This document shows, piece by piece, positions 10,067-19,629 of a stretch of 64,000 nt of DNA. A model generated the notes under the pieces. It had not been told where the DNA came from. It did no database searches and saw only the letters and a list, made by a program, of their open reading frames with translations. The DNA is taken from positions 1 through 64,000 of the forward strand of contig JALHOE010000024.1 of the NCBI GenBank assembly GCA_022843175.1. Direction: 5' to 3'. Both the position numbers and the translations under genes were made by a program. This stretch comes from Deltaproteobacteria bacterium. GTDB lineage: Bacteria; Myxococcota_A; Polyangia; Polyangiales; JADJMO01. The stretch's first letter is position 1. Each line of letters starts with the position of its first letter.

Positions 10067-12545
10067 GCGGGTCGCGCGCACCCTGCAAGCGACGCTCGGT
10101 ACCGCGAAGAGCGCCGCCGAATCGTTGGAGCGTGCCGCGACGAACGGTGAGGAGCGCGCCCGCGCGGGCGAAGACGTACGGCGAGCGGTCGAGTCGCTGG
10201 TCGCCGGCGTCGAACAAACCTCAGTCGCCATCGGCTCGATGGCCCGCATGCAGGCGAGCGTCGCCGAGAGCGCGCGTTCGCTGCAGGGCCTGTCCGAGTC
10301 CAACGTGGCAGGCGTGGAGCAGCTGTCCCGCTCGATCGAATCGACCCGCAAGGACGCGGCGCTGCTCGCCTCGTCGGTCGAAGAGGGCGCGGCGACGATC
10401 GAACAGACGACCCGCTCGGTGCGCGGCGTCGCAACCAACGCCGAGGACCTCGCTGCGGCAGCCGAGGAGCTCCTCGCCACGTGCTCGCAGACGAGCAACG
10501 GCATCCGTGAGCTCAGCGCACGCGGCGAAGCGAACGCGAGCACCATCGAGCAGGTCGCGGCGACCCTCGAACAGATGGCCAAGGGCATCGTGCGCCTCGC
10601 GCAAGACGCGCGTGACGTCGGCGAGCGGATGGGCAAGGTCACCACCGACGTCGAGGCGGTCGGCCGGTCGCTCGGCGAAGTCGCGCGCGACGCCACCGAG
10701 ATGTCGTCCTCGGTCGAGGAGACCGCCTCGACCACCGAGGAGCTCGCCCGATCGATCCGCACGGCGGCCGATCAAGCGAAGGCGTTGCAGGCCGACGCGG
10801 CGGAGGCGGCGAGCGCGGTCACCGAGATCGCGGCGTCGGTGGAGGAGGTCGCGGCGACCGCGGAGAAGAGCGCGGCGACGATCGACGCCAACGCAGCCAG
10901 CATCGAACAGCTGTCACGATCGGCCATCGCAAGCGCCCGCGCTGCCGATGAGATTCGTCAACGTTCAGGGGTCAGCGCGACGGCGGCTGCCGACCTCGAG
11001 AAGACGTCGCGGCGCCTCTCCACGTCGACCGAAACGGCGAAGGCCGCGAGCGAGCGCGTCTCGAGCACCGCGCGCGAGGGTGGAGCCGTGGTCACCAAGT
11101 CGATCGCCGGGTTCGTCAAGATCCGCGGCGCGATCTCCGAAGCGGCGACCGTGATCAAAGAGATGGGCAAACGCTCGGAGGAGATCGGCGACTTCGTCCA
11201 GACGATCAACCTCATCGCCGACCGCACGAACCTCCTCTCGTTGAACGCGAGCATCGAGGCCGCCCGCGCCGGCGAGCACGGCCGGGGTTTCGCGGTCGTG
11301 GCCGAGGAGATTCGGGCGCTCGCCGATCGCGCGGCCACCGCCAGCGGTGACATCGGCAAGGTCATTCGAAGCCTCCAGGGCACCTCTCGCGATGCCATGA
11401 GCGCGACCGCCGAGGGCGTGCGCGCCGCCGAAGAGGGCTCGACCCTCGCGGCGGAGGCCGACCGCGCGCTGAGCAGCATCCTCGGCGGGATCGAGGGCGT
11501 CGCGACCGGTGTCCGCGAGGTCTCGGCGGCCATGGACGAGCAGCTTCGTCTCGCGCAGACCGTGAGCGGCTCGACGAGCGAGGTCACCGAGCACGCGCGT
11601 CGAGTCGCGATCGCCGCCGAGGAACAGGCGACCGCGAGCCAGTCGCTCTCCCGCGGCTCCGCGGAGATGCGCCGCAGCGCGAAGCAGACCTCGGAGGCGA
11701 CCGCCGAGCAGGCGCGTGCGCTCCGTGAGTTGGTGAAGATCGCCGGGCGTCTGCGTGGCAGCGCCGAGCAGGTCTCTTCGGCCACGGCCGAGCAGGCGGC
11801 AGCAGCGGGGCAACTCGCCCGTACCGCGCAGCAAATGCGAACGATCACGCATCGAACCGCGAGTGCCATGAATGAGCAGAGCAGCGTCGTCGAGACGGTG
11901 GCCACCAGCGCCAAGGAGGTGCTCACGTCTACCTCGCGCGCCATCGCGGGACTCGGCGAGCAGTCGAAGGGCGCGGTCGAGGTCGCCAGGGCGATGGACG
12001 TCGCCCGCAAAGAGGCGGTCGCGAGCTCGCGCGCCGTCGTCGAACAATCGAAGGCGCTGAGGCAGCTCGAAGAAGCTTCGCGGCAGGTGGCGCTCCTCTC
12101 GACCGAGGTGCGCAAGGCGACCGGCGAGCAAGCCAAGGCGATCGTCTCGCTCAGCGCGGCGAGCGAGGAATCCAAACGAATCGCTCGGCAGAACGCGCGC
12201 GCGCTCGACGAGCAGACCAACACCTTGCGCATGCTCGCCGGGAACCTGGTCAAACAGAACCTCACGATCGCCTCGGTCGCGAGTGCGACCAGCGAGCACA
12301 CCGCCGGCACCGAGCAGCTCCTCGCCGCGATCGCCGAAATGCGCGGTCGTGCGCGAGAGATCGCCGCGCTCATCGCGCAACAGGCGAAGGCTGTGGCCGA
12401 GCTCGCGATGGAGATTCGCGCGACCACAGCCGGAGTCGCCGCGGTGCGCGCATCCACCGAGGAAAACGGTCGCGACCTGCGCGCGGTCCTCTCGGCGATC
12501 GACGAGGCACGGGTGCCCCTCACGGGTAACGGCGGTGCCCGATGA
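10005..12545 (+). CDS. Soluble methyl-accepting chemotaxis protein, 846 aa, no visible TM segment
   Basis: ATG at 10005 (MANETSTS...); hairpin tip '[43 protein letters not shown]'; Ala/Glu/Ser heptads throughout. Confidence 0.88.
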   Translation: MANETSTSTTAGLDAAHSRAERVARTLQATLGTAKSAAESLERAATNGEERARAGEDVRRAVESLVAGVEQTSVAIGSMARMQASVAESARSLQGLSESNVAGVEQLSRSIESTRKDAALLASSVEEGAATIEQTTRSVRGVATNAEDLAAAAEELLATCSQTSNGIRELSARGEANASTIEQVAATLEQMAKGIVRLAQDARDVGERMGKVTTDVEAVGRSLGEVARDATEMSSSVEETASTTEELARSIRTAADQAKALQADAAEAASAVTEIAASVEEVAATAEKSAATIDANAASIEQLSRSAIASARAADEIRQRSGVSATAAADLEKTSRRLSTSTETAKAASERVSSTAREGGAVVTKSIAGFVKIRGAISEAATVIKEMGKRSEEIGDFVQTINLIADRTNLLSLNASIEAARAGEHGRGFAVVAEEIRALADRAATASGDIGKVIRSLQGTSRDAMSATAEGVRAAEEGSTLAAEADRALSSILGGIEGVATGVREVSAAMDEQLRLAQTVSGSTSEVTEHARRVAIAAEEQATASQSLSRGSAEMRRSAKQTSEATAEQARALRELVKIAGRLRGSAEQVSSATAEQAAAAGQLARTAQQMRTITHRTASAMNEQSSVVETVATSAKEVLTSTSRAIAGLGEQSKGAVEVARAMDVARKEAVASSRAVVEQSKALRQLEEASRQVALLSTEVRKATGEQAKAIVSLSAASEESKRIARQNARALDEQTNTLRMLAGNLVKQNLTIASVASATSEHTAGTEQLLAAIAEMRGRAREIAALIAQQAKAVAELAMEIRATTAGVAAVRASTEENGRDLRAVLSAIDEARVPLTGNGGAR

Positions 12546-14866
12546 CGGGTTCGCCCACGCTCTCCGACAGCGATCGCGCCCAAATCGCTGAACTTCGCGG
12601 CAAGAGCCTCGACGCGAGAGCGCTCATCGATCGCCTCCGGACCGACCGTTGGGCGGTGCGGCGCGCCGCCGTCACCGCGCTCGCCGAGCTCGCCGAGCGC
12701 TCCACCCGAAGCCTCTGCGAGGCGCTCGTGCGGAAGCGCGATCACGAGGCGCAGATCGCCGCCATCGTCGACGCGCTGAGCACGTCGCGCGGCGAGGTCG
12801 TCGCAGACGTCGAGGCGCTCGCGACTCACGACAACCCAGCCGTCGTGTGCGATGTGGCGACGATCCTCGGACGTCGGCGGAGCGTCGCCAGCATCGGGCT
12901 CCTCGGCAAGCTCACCGCCCACGCCGACGACAACGTCGCGGTCGCCGCGGTCGAAGCGCTCGGCCGTATCGGGGGCGATGCGGCGGTCGACGCGCTTCTC
13001 GCGCTGTGCGAGACGCGCTCGTTCTTTCGCGTGTTTCCGGCGATCGACGTGCTCGGTCGCAGCGGAGACGCGCGCGCGACCGAGGTGCTGTTGCGGCTCC
13101 TCGACGACCCGCTCTACGCGCCGGAGGCTGCGCGCGCGCTCGGCCGAACCGGCGACGAACGCGCGCTCGAGGCGCTCGTGCGGCTGCTCGCCCACTCGAC
13201 CGAGGCGCTGGTTCGCGTGGCCGCCGTCGCGATCACCGAGGTCCACGATCGCCTCTACGGCCGGTTCGGCAGCACCCGCCGCCTCTTGGAGCTGCAAGGA
13301 GCCACGAGCCCGATCGCGCGGCTTCGCGATGCGCTCTCGTCGGCCGACGAGCTCGAGGAGACGGCCATCGTCCGCGTCGTCGGGTTGCTCGGCGGCGACC
13401 AGGCTGCCGCTGCGCTCATCGAGCTGGTCACCCGAGGCGAAGGTCGCGCCGTCGCCTCCGCCGAGTCGGTGCTCCGTGATCTCGATCCCCCCGCCCTGGC
13501 GCCGATGCTCGAGGCCATTCGCTGTGGCGACAGCGAGACACGCGCGACGCTGCTGCCGCTGATCGGGGCGCGCGCCACCGACTCGACCGCGCTCGCCGCA
13601 TGCCTTTTGGATCCGTCGCCGCGCGTCCGCGCGCTCGCCGCCGACAGCCTCGCGCGAATGGGCGCGATCGACGCGGTCCCGCCATTGTTCGACGCGCTTC
13701 GCGACCCCGACCAAAGGGTAGCCCAGGCCGCCATCGCGGCGATCCAGTCGCTGGGGAGCGTCGAGACGGAGCGCTTGGCGCTCGAGACCGCAAAGGACCG
13801 CGATCCGGCGGTGCGGCGCGCCGGAATCCGCATTCTCTCCTATTTTGGGTACGCCGCTGCGCTCGAGCCGCTCCTCGATGCGGCGGTCGATCCCGACGAA
13901 CGGGTGCGCGAGGTCGCGCTCGGCGGGCTCCCCCTGCTCGACAGTTCGCGCGCCGACCGGGCGATCGCGTCCGCGCTTCACCACCCGTCGGCCCGCACCC
14001 GCGCGGCCGCCGTTCGCGCGCTCGGGCACGTCGACCGCGCGCGCGACGTGGCCGACGCGTTGATCGCCGCCCTCGCCGATCCAGATCCGTGGGTCCGCTA
14101 TTTCGCCTGTCAGGCGCTCGCGCGGCGTGGTGACGAACGCGCCGTGCCCGCGCTCGTCGCGCGGCTCGACGACGAAGCCGGGCAAGTGCGCGTCGGCGCG
14201 ATCGAGGCGCTGGCCCAGTTCTCCGAGCCCCGTGCGATCGCCGCGCTGACGTCGGCCGCGGAGGGTAGCGACCCCGACCTCCGGCGCGCCGCGATCATCG
14301 GCTTCGGCCTGACCGGCAACGCCGCCGCGTTCCCGATCATCGCGCGCGCGATGCGCGACTCGGATGCCTCGACGAGGCTCGTGGCGGTCTCCGCGCTCGC
14401 GAACCTCGGGGGCACGGGCGTCCTCGACGCCATCGTCCTCGCGACCCGCGATCCCGACGGGTCGGTGGCGAGCGCGGCCCTCAGCGTCCTCGGAGGGCGC
14501 GCAGAGCCGGCGGCTTTCGAGCTGCTCCTTTCGCTCCTCGACGAGCCCTCCACCTCCGACCGCGCGCTCTACGCCATCGCTCAGCCGGTCGTCGGACGGG
14601 TGCACGCGATCGCCGCGGCGTTGACTGCAGCGTCTGGCGAGCTGGCCTCACTCCTCGCCGCCGCGCTCGTACGCATGAAGACCCCCGACGCCAGCGCAGC
14701 GCTCATCGGCGCGCTCTCGTCGCCGACGGTCCGCACGCGTCGCGCGATCGCGAGCGCGCTCTCGGTCGTGCCCCTCCCGGAGCACCGCTCAGCGATGTTG
14801 CACGCTTTGAACGCAGAGCACGACGCGGATGTCCGCAAGCTGCTTCGCAAGGCTCTCAGCGCGTGA
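12542..14866 (+). CDS. HEAT repeat domain-containing protein
   Basis: 774 aa of repeating 'D.R...A...LG..GD..A...L...L.D' helical units; ATG overlaps MCP stop. Confidence 0.85.
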   Translation: MTGSPTLSDSDRAQIAELRGKSLDARALIDRLRTDRWAVRRAAVTALAELAERSTRSLCEALVRKRDHEAQIAAIVDALSTSRGEVVADVEALATHDNPAVVCDVATILGRRRSVASIGLLGKLTAHADDNVAVAAVEALGRIGGDAAVDALLALCETRSFFRVFPAIDVLGRSGDARATEVLLRLLDDPLYAPEAARALGRTGDERALEALVRLLAHSTEALVRVAAVAITEVHDRLYGRFGSTRRLLELQGATSPIARLRDALSSADELEETAIVRVVGLLGGDQAAAALIELVTRGEGRAVASAESVLRDLDPPALAPMLEAIRCGDSETRATLLPLIGARATDSTALAACLLDPSPRVRALAADSLARMGAIDAVPPLFDALRDPDQRVAQAAIAAIQSLGSVETERLALETAKDRDPAVRRAGIRILSYFGYAAALEPLLDAAVDPDERVREVALGGLPLLDSSRADRAIASALHHPSARTRAAAVRALGHVDRARDVADALIAALADPDPWVRYFACQALARRGDERAVPALVARLDDEAGQVRVGAIEALAQFSEPRAIAALTSAAEGSDPDLRRAAIIGFGLTGNAAAFPIIARAMRDSDASTRLVAVSALANLGGTGVLDAIVLATRDPDGSVASAALSVLGGRAEPAAFELLLSLLDEPSTSDRALYAIAQPVVGRVHAIAAALTAASGELASLLAAALVRMKTPDASAALIGALSSPTVRTRRAIASALSVVPLPEHRSAMLHALNAEHDADVRKLLRKALSA

Positions 14867-14876
14867 CCCACGAACC

Positions 14877-15683
14877 ATGGCGCTACCCATGACGCCACAA
14901 GTGTTCGCGATCCTGAGCGCGCTCATCGAAGAGCAGCTCGGAATCCACTATGAGCATGCCGATGCCAACCTGCTGGCCGACAAGTTGACTCCACGCGCGG
15001 CCGATCGCGGGTTCGAGTCGCTCCTCGACTACTACTACTTCCTTCGTTACGACCCGGAGGCGTCCAGCGAGCTCGCGGCGCTGGCCGACGCACTCGTGGT
15101 CAACGAGACCTACTTCTTCCGCGAGGCCGACCAGCTCGCGGTCTTGGTGTCGATCCTCACCGAGCTCAAAAGACCGGCCCGGGTTTGGTGCGCGGCATCG
15201 TCCACCGGAGAGGAGCCGTACACGCTCGCGATGATGCTTCGCGAGCGGGGCATCGCGGACAAAGTCTCGATCTTGGCGAGCGATGTCAGCACACGAGCAT
15301 TGTCCCGTGCGCGCTCGGCGATCTACCGCGGCCGCTCGCTCCGCGCGCTGCCGGATGCGATGCGGCGACGCCACTTTCAGGTGGAAGGCGACGCTCTTCG
15401 GCTCGACGAATCGATCCGTCGCGCCGTGACGTTTCGCCCGCTCAACCTGTTCGACGACGCCGGCGTGGCCGCGCTGGGTGAATTCGACGCCATTCTCTGC
15501 CGCAACGTGCTGATCTACTTTCGTGATTCCGGTGTTTCGCGCGTCGTCGAGCGCTTGACGCGCCGGCTCGTCAACGGAGGCTACTTGCTGGTCGGGGTCT
15601 CGGAGTCGCTGCTTCGCTTTTCGACGGCGCTGACGTGCGCCGAACGGAGCGGCGTCTTCCTCTACCAGCGAGTCGACTCATGA
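14877..15683 (+). CDS. cheR: CheR-type protein-glutamate O-methyltransferase
   Basis: 'VNETYFFREADQL', 'VWCAASSTGEEPYTLAMML', 'DAILCRNVLIYF'. Confidence 0.92.
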   Translation: MALPMTPQVFAILSALIEEQLGIHYEHADANLLADKLTPRAADRGFESLLDYYYFLRYDPEASSELAALADALVVNETYFFREADQLAVLVSILTELKRPARVWCAASSTGEEPYTLAMMLRERGIADKVSILASDVSTRALSRARSAIYRGRSLRALPDAMRRRHFQVEGDALRLDESIRRAVTFRPLNLFDDAGVAALGEFDAILCRNVLIYFRDSGVSRVVERLTRRLVNGGYLLVGVSESLLRFSTALTCAERSGVFLYQRVDS

Positions 15684-16696
15684 CCGTTCGCGTCCTCGTC
15701 GTCGACGACTCCGCCTTCGCCCGCAAGGTGGTCCGCGAGATTTTGCAGCGGGCACCCGGTATCGAGGTCATCGGCTTCGCGCGTGACGGGCTCGATGCTC
15801 TCGAGAAGATCGGAGAGCTTCGCCCGGACGTCGTCACGCTCGATCTCGTGATGCCGCACCTCGATGGCGTCGGCGTGCTGCGCGCACTGACGATGCCACA
15901 CCCGCCGCGCGTCGTCGTGGTCAGCATGGTGGACGAAGAGAGCGCGCTCGGTGTCGAAGCGCTCCGACTCGGCGCCTTCGACGTCGTGCGCAAGCCGACA
16001 TCGCTCGCGGTCGCCACCCTCTACGACATCGACGAAGAGTTGATTCGGAAGGTACTCGCCGCAGGTGACGCAGGCGTCCGCGCTCCCGTGGTCACGATTG
16101 CACCGATTGAGAAGAGCGCGCTTCGCGCGAGCAATCGGATCGTCGTGCTCGGCACCTCCACCGGCGGCCCTCAGGCGCTGACGCGCCTGGCTCGCGCGCT
16201 GCCGGCAGATTTCCCCGCGCCGATCAGCGTCGCGCTCCACATCCCGGCCGGCTACACGGAGGCGCTCGCGCAACGACTCAACGAGGAGTGCGCGCTCGAG
16301 GTCCTCGAAGCCAGCGACGGACTCGCGATGCGGCCCGGGCGCGTGATCATCGCGCGGGCGGGCGCCCACATGAGGCTCGCGATCGCCGACGGGGTCGACT
16401 GCGTACGGGTCGACGTCCGCCCGGTCGACGCTCTCTATCGCCCGTCGGTCGACGTGCTCTTCGAATCGGCGGCGGCCGTGTTCGGCGCGCGCACGATCGG
16501 CGTGGTGCTCACCGGCATGGGCGACGACGGCACCCGCGGCGCCCGTAAGATCCACGAAGCCGGAGGCACGATCATCACCGAGGCCGAGAGCACCTGCGTG
16601 GTGTATGGCATGCCGCGCGCGGTACACGAGGCCGGCCTGAGCGACGAAGAAGTGCCGCTCGATCGAGTCATCGAAGCAATGGTTCGCCGGCTGTGA
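15680..16696 (+). CDS. cheB: CheB protein-glutamate methylesterase
   Basis: REC 'VLVVDDSAFARKVV...LDLVMPHLDG'; catalytic 'STGGPQAL', 'HIPAGYT', 'GMGDDGTRG'; ATGA overlap with cheR. Confidence 0.93.
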   Translation: MTVRVLVVDDSAFARKVVREILQRAPGIEVIGFARDGLDALEKIGELRPDVVTLDLVMPHLDGVGVLRALTMPHPPRVVVVSMVDEESALGVEALRLGAFDVVRKPTSLAVATLYDIDEELIRKVLAAGDAGVRAPVVTIAPIEKSALRASNRIVVLGTSTGGPQALTRLARALPADFPAPISVALHIPAGYTEALAQRLNEECALEVLEASDGLAMRPGRVIIARAGAHMRLAIADGVDCVRVDVRPVDALYRPSVDVLFESAAAVFGARTIGVVLTGMGDDGTRGARKIHEAGGTIITEAESTCVVYGMPRAVHEAGLSDEEVPLDRVIEAMVRRL

Positions 16697-16712
16697 TGGG
16701 GACTGCGCGGCT

Positions 16713-17870
16713 TCAACAGGTCAGGTTCGCGCCGGGCGACACGCCGAGCATCTCGCAGAACCGTCGGTAGGCTTCGATGCGGCTCTGCACCTGCGCCGGA
16801 TTGCGACCGCCGCACTCCAGGCTGCCGTTGATCGAGCGGACCGTCTCGCCAAAGCCGCGGTCGAACGCCATCGCGTCGTGGCACGTCATGGTGCCGGGGC
16901 CCGTGGAGGTCATCCAGTACCAGATGCCCGTGGCCCACGCGACCCACGACTCGCGCGCGACGCGGTCGGGGTCGCGACGCAGCACCTCCTGATCGCCGAA
17001 GATCGCGCGGCTCGCCGCGCAGTAGTTGTAGTTCCACGAGAGCTGGATCGGCCCGCGACCGAAGTACCGCTTGCCGGCCTCCGGCGCGCACCCGGCGGCG
17101 CCCCAATCGGTGTAGTCCGACTTGTTGATCTCCTCCACGTACACGAGCGCGCCGGTCTCGTGATTCACGTTGGCGAGGAACGCCGCGACCTCGCGCTTGC
17201 GCGCGTCGGCGCTCCCCGTCGTCGCGAAGGCCGGGAACTTCTTGGTCGCTTCGACGAGCCCCTCGTAGGTGTAGAAGCCGTTGCGACTCGGGAACATCGC
17301 CTCGAACGTCGACTTGCCGAGTATGGACGAGAGCCCCGAAGCACCCGTCGTGCCTCCGGTCGTGCCTCCCGCGCTGCCGCCCGTGGTTCCCCCGGTGCAG
17401 GTCTTCGGATCCCAGAACCACGTGCTGATCGTCGGGTCGTATCCGGGATTGTCGTGCTCCGCGACGTAGTGGCTGCCCTTGAATCGAACGACGTCGCCCG
17501 TGCGGTACTGCTTGCCCGCGCTCCACTCGGTCGCGCTGCAGCCGCCGCCGGTCCCTGGCGGCGCGCTCGGCGGGGCGCCGGTCGTCCCACCACCGGAGCA
17601 GCCAGAGACCTCGCTCCACGCGTCTGCCCACGCGAAGCCGGTGCCGGGCGCGTACGCGCTGCCGATCGAGCACCAACCGGAATACGGGTACGGCTTGCAG
17701 CGGTAGGTCTTGCCGCTCGCGGTGACGAGGTCTCCCGCTTGATAGGGCGCACCGGCGCGGTAGGCCGGCGCCGAGCAGGCCGCCTGCGCGCCGCGGTCGA
17801 TCTCGTCTCCCTCACCGACGGCGCAACCGAGGAGCATCGCGGTGACGATGAGAGCGGCAACTCGTGTCAT
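16713..17870 (-). CDS. GH19-like chitinase lipoprotein with two CBM5/12-like modules
   Basis: 'MTRVAALIVTAMLLGCAV' lipobox; 'YRAGAPYQAGDLVTASGKTYRC' and 'WSAGKQYRTGDVVRFKGSHYVA'; 'NVNHETGALVYVEEI', 'YFGRGPIQLSWNYNYC'. Confidence 0.85.
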   Translation of the reverse strand: MTRVAALIVTAMLLGCAVGEGDEIDRGAQAACSAPAYRAGAPYQAGDLVTASGKTYRCKPYPYSGWCSIGSAYAPGTGFAWADAWSEVSGCSGGGTTGAPPSAPPGTGGGCSATEWSAGKQYRTGDVVRFKGSHYVAEHDNPGYDPTISTWFWDPKTCTGGTTGGSAGGTTGGTTGASGLSSILGKSTFEAMFPSRNGFYTYEGLVEATKKFPAFATTGSADARKREVAAFLANVNHETGALVYVEEINKSDYTDWGAAGCAPEAGKRYFGRGPIQLSWNYNYCAASRAIFGDQEVLRRDPDRVARESWVAWATGIWYWMTSTGPGTMTCHDAMAFDRGFGETVRSINGSLECGGRNPAQVQSRIEAYRRFCEMLGVSPGANLTC

Positions 17871-18084
17871 GGGCGTTCCCTTCCTCGTCGACAACGAGAT
17901 CGCGTCGACGTGGCCGAGCGCATAGCGAGCGCGATGCCACCTCGCGGCCGCGCCGGAACGCCATTGTTTCGTGCGAGATCTTGCGGCTCGTCGCGGTCAC
18001 GCGAACGAGACTCGGGGGAGCGAATTCCCCGGGCGTCGACTCGACTCCCCGCGCGCTGGTCCAGAGCACTTTCCGGCCGACCCA

Positions 18085-18156
18085 TAGGCGCGCGCGTCAG
18101 CGAGCGCCTCGGTGATTCGCACCCGCACGATAGGCGCTCGCTGACGCGCGCGCCTA
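18085..18156. repeat. Perfect 25-bp inverted repeat (22-nt loop) overlapping the stop codon of the dihydrolipoyl dehydrogenase gene
   Basis: taggcgcgcgcgtcagcgagcgcct (18085-18109) / aggcgctcgctgacgcgcgcgccta (18132-18156). Confidence 0.9.
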
Positions 18157-19563
18157 CTTATTGAGGATGTCGACGGCCTGGCCGATGGCGTGCTGGGCGG
18201 AGATCATCATCGCCTCGCCGAGCGTCGGGTGCGGGTGGATGGTGAGCGCCACGTCTTCCGCGAAGGCGGCCATCTCGAGCGCGAGCGAGCTCTCGCTGAT
18301 CATGTCCGTGGCCTGCGGGCCGACGATGTGGACGCCGAGGATCTGGTGGGTCTTCGCGTCGATGACGTGCTTGATGAAGCCGTCGGTCTCCTGGACGGCC
18401 ATCGCGCGGCCCGAGGCGCCGAAGGGCATCTTGCCGATGCGGACCTCGAGGCCCTTCTCCTTGGCCTGCGCCTCGGTCATGCCCACGCTGGCGATCTCCG
18501 GGTCGGTGAAGACCGCGCCCGGCATCGAGACCCAATCGCGCTCGGCTTTGTGACCGGCGATCACCTCGGCGGCGATCTCGCCCTCTTTGATCGCCTTGTG
18601 GGCGAGGAGCGGGGGCTGCGACACGTCTCCGATGGAGTAGACGTTGGGCACGTTGGTGCGGCAGTGCTTGTCGCTCGGGACGTAGCCGCGCTCGTCGACC
18701 TTCACGCCGATCTTGTCGAGGCCGCCGAGCGACTTGCCGTTGGGGCGCATGCCGACCGCGACGAGCACCACGTCGGTCTCGATCGTCTCCTGCTTGCCGC
18801 CAGTGTCGATCTTCACCGCGACGCCGGTCTTCGTCTTCTCGTAGCCGAGCGCCTTGGCGCCCTTGTAGATCTTCGCGCCCTTCTTCGTCATGCGGCGCTC
18901 GAGGACCGCGGTGCAATCCGGGTCGGTGCCGGGGAGCAGCCCGGGCGTGGCCTCGACGACGACGAGCTCGGCGCCGAAGTTCTGGTAGACGCAGCCGAGC
19001 TCGAGGCCGATGACGCCGCCGCCGATGACCAGCAGGCGCTTGGGGACCTCGGGCAGCGAGACGGCCTCGCGGGCGCCGATGATCGTCTTGCCGTCGAACT
19101 TGAAGGTGGGGATCTCGATCGTCGAGCTGCCGACGGCGATGACCAGGTTCTTGAACTCGATCGTCTCTTTGGCGCCCTCTTTGGTGACGACCTCGAGCGT
19201 GTTCTTACCGGTAATGGTCGCGGTGCCGTACATGTGCTCGCCGCCGTTGGCCTTGATGAGGCCCTTCACGCCGCCGGTGAGCTTCTTGACGATGCCGTTC
19301 TTCCACTCCTGCATCTTCCCGACCTCGAGCTTGGGCTCGCTGACTACGATGCCCGTGGCTCCGGCGTGCTTGATCTTGTCGAAGACGTGGGCGTTGGCGA
19401 TGAGCGCCTTGCTGGGGATGCAGCCCCAGTTGAGACAGACCCCGCCGAACTCCTCTTTCTCGATGCAGAGCGTTTTGACCTTGAGCTGCCCGAGCCGGAT
19501 GGCGCACGTATAGCCGCCCGGTCCACCGCCGATCACCACCGTGTCGTAGCTCTTGGTCGCCAT
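18154..19563 (-). CDS. lpdA: Dihydrolipoyl dehydrogenase
   Basis: MATKSYDTVVIGGGPGGYTCAIRLGQL..., 'GGVCLNWGCIPSKALI' redox disulfide, C-terminal 'HIHPHPTLGEA'-like 'TIHPHPTLGEAM'. Confidence 0.95.
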   Translation of the reverse strand: MATKSYDTVVIGGGPGGYTCAIRLGQLKVKTLCIEKEEFGGVCLNWGCIPSKALIANAHVFDKIKHAGATGIVVSEPKLEVGKMQEWKNGIVKKLTGGVKGLIKANGGEHMYGTATITGKNTLEVVTKEGAKETIEFKNLVIAVGSSTIEIPTFKFDGKTIIGAREAVSLPEVPKRLLVIGGGVIGLELGCVYQNFGAELVVVEATPGLLPGTDPDCTAVLERRMTKKGAKIYKGAKALGYEKTKTGVAVKIDTGGKQETIETDVVLVAVGMRPNGKSLGGLDKIGVKVDERGYVPSDKHCRTNVPNVYSIGDVSQPPLLAHKAIKEGEIAAEVIAGHKAERDWVSMPGAVFTDPEIASVGMTEAQAKEKGLEVRIGKMPFGASGRAMAVQETDGFIKHVIDAKTHQILGVHIVGPQATDMISESSLALEMAAFAEDVALTIHPHPTLGEAMMISAQHAIGQAVDILNK

Positions 19564-19629
19564 GTGCGTGCGAGTTACCACGATCGAACGTTGGGGTCAT
19601 CGGGTCTCGTGGGGTACCCTTCCGGGCCG

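Noticed and set aside
10958-14605. 1215-aa minus-strand ORF opposite the MCP and HEAT genes
   Set aside because: Antisense shadow frame caused by high GC at third codon positions; low-complexity Arg/Ala/Glu-rich translation with no domain, while the plus strand has clear MCP and HEAT proteins.
18190-19629. Upstream 480 aa of the 1036-aa plus ORF ending at 21300
   Set aside because: Antisense to lpdA; the real 5'-nucleotidase starts at GTG 19630 with a lipobox signal.
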